Origin: JAFGQE01 sp046484775
Lineage (GTDB): Bacteria > Bacillota > Clostridia > DUPQ01
Assembly (NCBI GenBank): GCA_046484775.1
Contig: JAWOIG010000013.1
Span: 1-18,910, forward strand
DNA length: 18,910 nt
Direction: 5' to 3'
Positions 14,491 to 18,910 of the stretch are shown one piece after another. Below the pieces are notes generated by a model. That model searched no databases, was not told the origin of the DNA, and saw nothing but the letters and a program-made list of their open reading frames with translations. The stretch's first letter is position 1, and each line of letters starts with the position of its first letter. Both the position numbers and the translations under genes were made by a program.

Positions 14491-15921
14491 ATGAAACAAA
14501 CAAAAGGATTCTGGAACAGACGGAAGTCTGAAGGATACATCACCAACAAACAGAAATTTCAGCTTGCATTCCCTCAGATGCCCCTCGCAATCAGCAATGG
14601 CCTTATTCACAGCGCATACATAAAATTCTATACGGATATCATTGGCCTTGACATTGAATACGTGGGAATCATCTGGCTTTTGTTTGGGATATGGAATGCG
14701 GTAAATGACCCGATGATGGGGGTATTCATCGACCGGTTCAAATACAAGCCCAAAAGAGGCAAATACACTTACATCCTTAAAGTAACTGCGCCCATAACGG
14801 TTTTGTCATCGGCCGCCATGCTGTATGCGCAGCCGGGATGGCCCACATGGCTGATATTCGGGTTCCTGACGATCATGCTTTTCATATATGACACCACTCA
14901 GACAGGATACGCCATATCATATGGAAACTATATACTCGTTGCGGCGGCCTCAAATGAAGAAAGGCTGGATGTTTCGGTAATCCATATGTATGCCGGACAA
15001 CTCGGTGCATTCCTTTCAATGATCATACCGACGCTGCTCCTGGTCGGTGATGTCAACCCCACCCTTGTAATAGTACTTTTCACGGCTGTAATCCTTGTTA
15101 ATTCACTTCTGTATTTCTTTGCACTCAGGCCGCTGAAAGAATCGCCTGCAATGTTTCGAGATATCCGGACCGATGAAGGCAAGTTGGTCGAACAGCTGAA
15201 ACGCGACGCCAAATCATTGATTAAATCAAGATCCTTCGTTTCGTATCTTTTATATCAGATCATAGGAAGGGGAGCCACGGCTATTCTTTTTACACAGCTT
15301 TTATACATGGCCGATCATGTCCTTGGAATGAAGGGGATCCAAACCACGCTGCTGGATGTAGTCCCCGGGCTCGTAATGTTTCTGTTTCTGCCTCTGTTTC
15401 CGAGGATAAGCAAAATTACAGGGATGAGAAATCTTCTGATCCTGGCTTGCATACCGCTCGGGCTTTCATACATGGCACTATATTTTGTAAACGGTTTCTG
15501 GCCGGCGATGCTTGTGTATATCTTCATCATAGTGTTCACCAATGTAAATGTTGTGGGCGGGCCATTGTTCGGAGCGATCATTGACGATGATGAACGAAGA
15601 ACAGGAACAAGGAAAGCGGGACTGTTCACCGGAATGAATGCATTGCTGACCATACCTGTCGGAGGCCTGCATACAATGATATTTACATCCATACTTGCCT
15701 TCTACGGGTTTGCGAGCGGTGCCGAGGCACAGTCCGAAACGGCGATTTTTGGAATCAGGATGGCATCATCGTTCCTGCCGGGGATATTGATAATACTTGG
15801 AATGATACCGTTGTTCTTCATGCCGATCAACAAGAAGGTGGAAGCGGAGCTTTCTGATTTTTCCGTTCATATGCATCGTTTGAACGGGGAAAGACACGCA
15901 GGGAAAGAAGATGAAGAATAG
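14491..15921 (+). CDS. Sugar:cation symporter, GPH family (MFS_2)
   Basis: This is a membrane transporter of 476 residues with about twelve hydrophobic segments, in the glycoside-pentoside-hexuronide:cation symporter family. GPH features include the N-terminal half motif NDPMMGVFIDRFKYKPKRGK near residues 70-90 (the Asp-Arg loop between helices 2 and 3) and the later IIDDDERRTGTRKAGLFTGM region. ATG 14491 is used rather than 14479 because GAGGG at 14481-14485 is a suitable RBS five bases before it and nothing similar precedes 14479. It would import a glycoside or oligosaccharide driven by a sodium or proton gradient. It is first in a two-gene unit under its own promoter, and the GxGYxYP-like gene follows after 21 bases. 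Its substrate is probably different from that of the upstream ABC importer. Confidence 0.9.
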   Translation: MKQTKGFWNRRKSEGYITNKQKFQLAFPQMPLAISNGLIHSAYIKFYTDIIGLDIEYVGIIWLLFGIWNAVNDPMMGVFIDRFKYKPKRGKYTYILKVTAPITVLSSAAMLYAQPGWPTWLIFGFLTIMLFIYDTTQTGYAISYGNYILVAAASNEERLDVSVIHMYAGQLGAFLSMIIPTLLLVGDVNPTLVIVLFTAVILVNSLLYFFALRPLKESPAMFRDIRTDEGKLVEQLKRDAKSLIKSRSFVSYLLYQIIGRGATAILFTQLLYMADHVLGMKGIQTTLLDVVPGLVMFLFLPLFPRISKITGMRNLLILACIPLGLSYMALYFVNGFWPAMLVYIFIIVFTNVNVVGGPLFGAIIDDDERRTGTRKAGLFTGMNALLTIPVGGLHTMIFTSILAFYGFASGAEAQSETAIFGIRMASSFLPGILIILGMIPLFFMPINKKVEAELSDFSVHMHRLNGERHAGKEDEE

Positions 15922-15942
15922 CCAATGCGAGCGGAGGAAACG

Positions 15943-18159
15943 ATGAATTCAAAACGCAGGACGTCATGGGACGCCGACAATACATTTCTCACAAAAAGAG
16001 TTCCATTGGGTAAGGCGTGGGTTGTTGATTTGAAGAATTCGACATCAGCCGAGATACTTTTCATGAGGACGTTCCAGGGAATGGTCAATCGAAATGAAGC
16101 GCGCATGTACCTGATCAATTCCGACAGTTCTCAATTCGGCCCGGCCGACAGATTCTGGATAGAAGAGTATGAGCGGCAGGGTTGGGTTGACATCGGGGGA
16201 TATCTGACCAGGGATGAAGCACTGGAAAAATTCGGTTCTGAAATCAGCGGGTATGTCGCCGCAACTGAGAAGGAACCATGGACGATTCATGCGGCAACGG
16301 TCATTGCCATCTTGAAAAACGGCATTGTTGCACCTGATGGTGTTGCCGAAAAACTGAAAAAACGCGGATGGAAAGAATTGGACAACATGTGCGGCCGTTG
16401 GAGCGATGCGGTATCCGCCTTCAATGAAATGGTGAATGAACACAGGGATGACCTTGCTTATCCCGGACTGGCCCTGCTTCGCCCAAGCGAGGGTTTATGG
16501 GATTTTATAGTGCAGCAGCAGATCATGCCTGTATTTTCCAGACCCAAGCACGATACATGGGAGGGTGTGGCCAGGATAATGGATACATATCCCGGGAAAC
16601 AAATATTATATGGATATGTGTCCGACGACACAGTTGAAGAGGAAATCGCCGTGGAAAGGGCATCGTCATCAGGCAAGTATCTTGTCCCCACACATGAAGT
16701 CAGCAATCTGTCGTTTCATTCGGCGGTCATGGGCAATTCACCGGTGAAGTCCGTAAGAAAGAAAAGAAAACGTATACCTAAATTGGATGTTTCCAAAGTG
16801 AATGTAGCAATAGCCATTACCGACGGCGACAATCTGCAGGTGCCTATTCTTCAGTATCCCACATCAAAATTCTGGAATACCGAAGAAAGGGGAGTGATGC
16901 CGCTTGGCTGGAGCATGGGTGTAAGTCTTTCAACACTGGCTCCCGGAATATGGGAATACTACCGAAAATCCATAAGCGAAAACGATGAAATCGTATCAAT
17001 AATGGGCATAGCTTATGTCCATGCATCAACCCTTCCGGAACCCGATCGGTATTTTGGAGCAACTTTTTCATCAATGACCGACATGGGGCTGCATACCCTG
17101 TGGTCGCTGGACAGTTCGCTGACCATAACGGATGAACCGTTGTGGGATATGCTTGAAAACGCTTCTTCAAGAAGTGTTCTGAAGGGCGTCCTGGTTGGAT
17201 ATGGACCGAGCATCGACAAGGCTTTTCGCCGGGATACGGGAACACCGGTCATGATTACCCAGAACGGATACTCGGAAGACGCCGAAAGAATAAAGGATCG
17301 GATAGAAGCCATGCTCGCGATGGAGCCGTCCGAACGATCACCGGTAAACTTCCTTATGGCAACCAATTGGAGCACTGATGCTGAAAAATTATATAAAACA
17401 CTTAAGCCTCTGGAACAAAAAGGCGTAAGATTCCTGACTCCGGCACAGGCTCTTGAGTTAATGCCTAAAATACAGGGGATGGCGAAATCATCTGTCGATA
17501 TAGCCGCGGCACCCGGAATGTGCCTGCCGGCGGGGTCTATGAAAAAGTTTGGGTCCCCCATATTAAGCGCACCTACTCTTGCCGAGATAAATAAGCCGAT
17601 ACAAAATCCTATCTCGATTAAAATAGAGGGTCCGGTTGAAGGCAGTTCTGATGAAACCATTGCGTATATCGCCATGGTGGAAATAAATACAAATGATATA
17701 GCCAGGGATTTTCTTAATAACCGGGTGCTTCCGGTGGTTGAAGGATATGGACTGAGCGAGGAATTTGCAGAACTCGCCTGGATGAAACTTGAGGTTTCTG
17801 ATATCAATTTAGTCATACCTTTATCTGAAAATGCGACAATTGAAAACATTGACATTGAAGTTACAGGTACAAAAGCATCGGCATGTGTCATGGGCAGCTC
17901 CCTGCGAATTGTTTTGGAATCCTTCACCGCTGATTCCCGCACAATGGGACCCGAAATCAAGGCCTCCGTGAAATTCTCGGTCATCAGAACAACGGGAAAA
18001 GCAGGTGAAAGCATAACCATGAATCCGGAATCGGTTGCATTTGATTTTGCATTAACCGTAGGAATCGGCAAGGAAAAAGGTCCGCTTGTTGGCGGCGTCA
18101 AAGGCAAAATGGCGGGGATCGGGACCCGGAAGCTGATGGAAATCACAATGAGAAGTTAG
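15943..18159 (+). CDS. GxGYxYP-like family protein, function unknown
   Basis: This is a 738-residue protein without signal peptide or membrane segments, so probably cytoplasmic. ATG 15943 is chosen over 15925 because GGAGG at 15933-15937 is five bases upstream. It resembles the GxGYxYP family in order: an N-terminal part with RTFQGMVNRNEARMYL (42-57), then TDGDNLQ (293-299), LGWSMGVSLSTLAPGIWEYY (321-340) and a position equivalent to the family signature that here reads MGIAYVHAS (354-362), so the eponymous motif is not conserved. The final 190 residues or so look beta-rich and are not recognised. Family members are suspected carbohydrate-active proteins, but I know of no firm activity. Pairing with a GPH symporter suggests action on the imported sugar. 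No catalytic residue can be named. Confidence 0.7.
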   Translation: MNSKRRTSWDADNTFLTKRVPLGKAWVVDLKNSTSAEILFMRTFQGMVNRNEARMYLINSDSSQFGPADRFWIEEYERQGWVDIGGYLTRDEALEKFGSEISGYVAATEKEPWTIHAATVIAILKNGIVAPDGVAEKLKKRGWKELDNMCGRWSDAVSAFNEMVNEHRDDLAYPGLALLRPSEGLWDFIVQQQIMPVFSRPKHDTWEGVARIMDTYPGKQILYGYVSDDTVEEEIAVERASSSGKYLVPTHEVSNLSFHSAVMGNSPVKSVRKKRKRIPKLDVSKVNVAIAITDGDNLQVPILQYPTSKFWNTEERGVMPLGWSMGVSLSTLAPGIWEYYRKSISENDEIVSIMGIAYVHASTLPEPDRYFGATFSSMTDMGLHTLWSLDSSLTITDEPLWDMLENASSRSVLKGVLVGYGPSIDKAFRRDTGTPVMITQNGYSEDAERIKDRIEAMLAMEPSERSPVNFLMATNWSTDAEKLYKTLKPLEQKGVRFLTPAQALELMPKIQGMAKSSVDIAAAPGMCLPAGSMKKFGSPILSAPTLAEINKPIQNPISIKIEGPVEGSSDETIAYIAMVEINTNDIARDFLNNRVLPVVEGYGLSEEFAELAWMKLEVSDINLVIPLSENATIENIDIEVTGTKASACVMGSSLRIVLESFTADSRTMGPEIKASVKFSVIRTTGKAGESITMNPESVAFDFALTVGIGKEKGPLVGGVKGKMAGIGTRKLMEITMRS

Positions 18160-18167
18160 GGACAACT

Positions 18168-18207
18168 GACTGGCACAGAATTTTAGATGTTTGCATCGGT
18201 GACAGTC
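18168..18207. repeat. Inverted repeat downstream of the GxGYxYP-like gene
   Basis: GACTGGCAC at 18168-18176 and GTGACAGTC at 18199-18207 match as inverted copies at eight of nine positions, with a 22-base loop. The CAACTGAC word at its left end recurs near 18297-18304. No T run follows. It may help terminate the preceding transcript or be a remnant of a mobile-element end. Confidence 0.35.
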
Positions 18208-18216
18208 GGATTCCTA

Positions 18217-18248
18217 TGTCAACTAGAGTTGGCAAATTTGGTTTCCAG
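18217..18248 (+). terminator. Weak terminator-like hairpin
   Basis: TGTCAAC at 18217-18223 pairs with GTTGGCA at 18228-18234 with one G-T pair and a four-base loop, followed by AAATTTGGTTT. The stem is short and the tail is interrupted. It is the best termination candidate for the symporter operon, 58 bases after its last stop. Confidence 0.3.
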
Positions 18249-18418
18249 TTCAATCATTTATAAAAAAATCAGCCAAAACATACGTCGTAATATGCACAAC
18301 TGACCCTATCTTTGTAATATACTAGTTTCATATGTTTTATTAGCATGTGAATCAAGCTTCGATATTATAGCTTGATTGAGAACCAGACGGCAATGGGGCT
18401 TTTGTGGAAACAAGAAGA

Positions 18419-18868
18419 ATATATGACTTTCAAGAATACATGCAGTTCTTAGTAATGACAGAAAGAATCCACCTAAAAAGTGGTTATAAGAGAAATAGCC
18501 AGAGCAAGCAGGTACCCCTTGCTGGCAATAACGCTCACAAACCGAGAAAAAGATGATGCAAATAAACAAAATGTCCTTTTCACTGCAATGCATGCCGGAG
18601 TCGAATATTCCGCAGCAAACACACTTATAAAACTCATTGAGAAACTGACAGAAGGAGTGCAAAATCAGAATTATTCCTGAAGCAATTCAAAATAGCCATC
18701 GTACCGGTAGTTAACCCGTATTCGTATGAAAAGAGTGGTCTTGAAAATCAATACAGGACTGAACATTCCTCGGATCCTTATACCGATCCATACTACAAGC
18801 CATTTGCAAGACACTTTTTATTTGACATTTGTCCCATATCCATCCGGTATATTAAATTCTGTTGGTAA
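18419..18868 (+). pseudogene. Decayed M14-like zinc carboxypeptidase gene
   Basis: Protein similarity runs through three frames. Frame 1 (from about 18422) reads YDFQEYMQFLVMTERIHLK. A one-base change in the A run at 18475-18479 moves to frame 2, which holds RYPLLAITLTNREKDDANKQ and then FTAMHAGVEYSAANTLIKLI. A second shift near 18651-18658 moves to frame 3 with KQFKIAIVPVVNPYSYEKSG and DPYTDPYY, stopping at TAA 18866-18868. This order of pieces (an ITLTN strand, a His-x-x-x-Glu zinc-site-like helix start, then VPVVNP) is what I recall of a subfamily of M14 peptidases. No start codon with RBS is visible, and recognisable similarity fades after about 18800, so the gene is broken and probably truncated. 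Two frameshifts make assembly error less likely but not excluded. The region before it, 18250-18418, holds nothing I recognise. Confidence 0.55.
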
Positions 18869-18910
18869 AACAAAAAACAAAGTCAAAACACAATACCGGG
18901 GTTGCTGAAT

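Noticed and set aside
17013..18146. A 377-codon open frame on the minus strand
   Set aside because: It lies wholly antisense to the GxGYxYP-like gene, has no RBS, is Ser/Pro/Ile-rich in the manner of a complement-strand shadow and shows no domain. The plus-strand frame carries family motifs.
18306..18662. A 118-codon minus-strand open frame with hydrophobic, Cys-rich product
   Set aside because: The opposite strand holds peptidase-like sequence in shifted frames, so this frame is best read as the complement of a decayed gene.
18726..18908. A 60-codon plus-strand open frame at the right edge
   Set aside because: A different frame over the same bases gives VPVVNPYSYEKSG and DPYTDPYY, continuing the peptidase remnant. 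This frame shows nothing.

Overview
The window (18.9 kb) reads as a chromosomal carbohydrate-use region of a Gram-positive bacterium, most likely a Clostridia-type member of the Bacillota. The grounds are two lipoprotein-type glycosidases, a CUT1 ABC importer without its own ATPase nearby, AGGAGG-like ribosome binding sites, a GntR/LacI-chimera repressor and moderate base composition. The taxonomic call is inference only.

Region 1 (2-11301, + strand) is one tightly packed operon whose genes overlap or lie no more than about 21 bases apart. It begins with the tail of a gene cut by the left edge (probably DUF5696-like). It then has two ABC sugar permeases, a surface GH16 lipoprotein, a cytoplasmic GH16 paralogue, a 1056-residue phosphorylase resembling GH161/GH149 beta-1,3-glucan phosphorylases, a GH94-type disaccharide phosphorylase and a surface GH3 exo-beta-glucosidase. 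The simplest model is a beta-1,3-glucan (laminarin-, callose- or curdlan-like) system: GH16 and GH3 cut outside, the ABC importer takes up oligosaccharides, and the cytoplasmic GH16 plus two phosphorylases break them down, conserving energy as sugar 1-phosphates. The promoter, substrate-binding protein and ATPase are not in view.

Region 2 (11302-13099, + strand) holds a short-chain dehydrogenase and an aldo-keto reductase, both with complete catalytic residues. They may be read through from region 1 or have their own promoter. Their substrate is unknown.

Region 3 (13100-13226) is a convergent intergenic gap with two copies of a 28-base direct repeat, each forming a hairpin.

Region 4 (13227-18159) has a leftward GntR/LacI-chimera repressor divergent from a GPH-family sugar:cation symporter and a cytoplasmic GxGYxYP-like protein. 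The divergent gap contains a near-consensus sigma-A promoter (TTGACA, 17 bases, TATACT) and two overlapping palindromes, a clear operator candidate. The last two genes look like a small regulated unit for an unidentified glycoside.

Region 5 (18160-18910) has no intact gene. It has inverted repeats, then a decayed M14-like zinc carboxypeptidase gene in three frames with at least two frameshifts, running toward the right edge.

The best candidates for something not well described are the two-compartment GH16 pair with diverged binding motifs, the unusually short GH94 enzyme beside a GH161-like enzyme, the symporter/GxGYxYP pair with its triple half-site operator, and the paired hairpin repeats.
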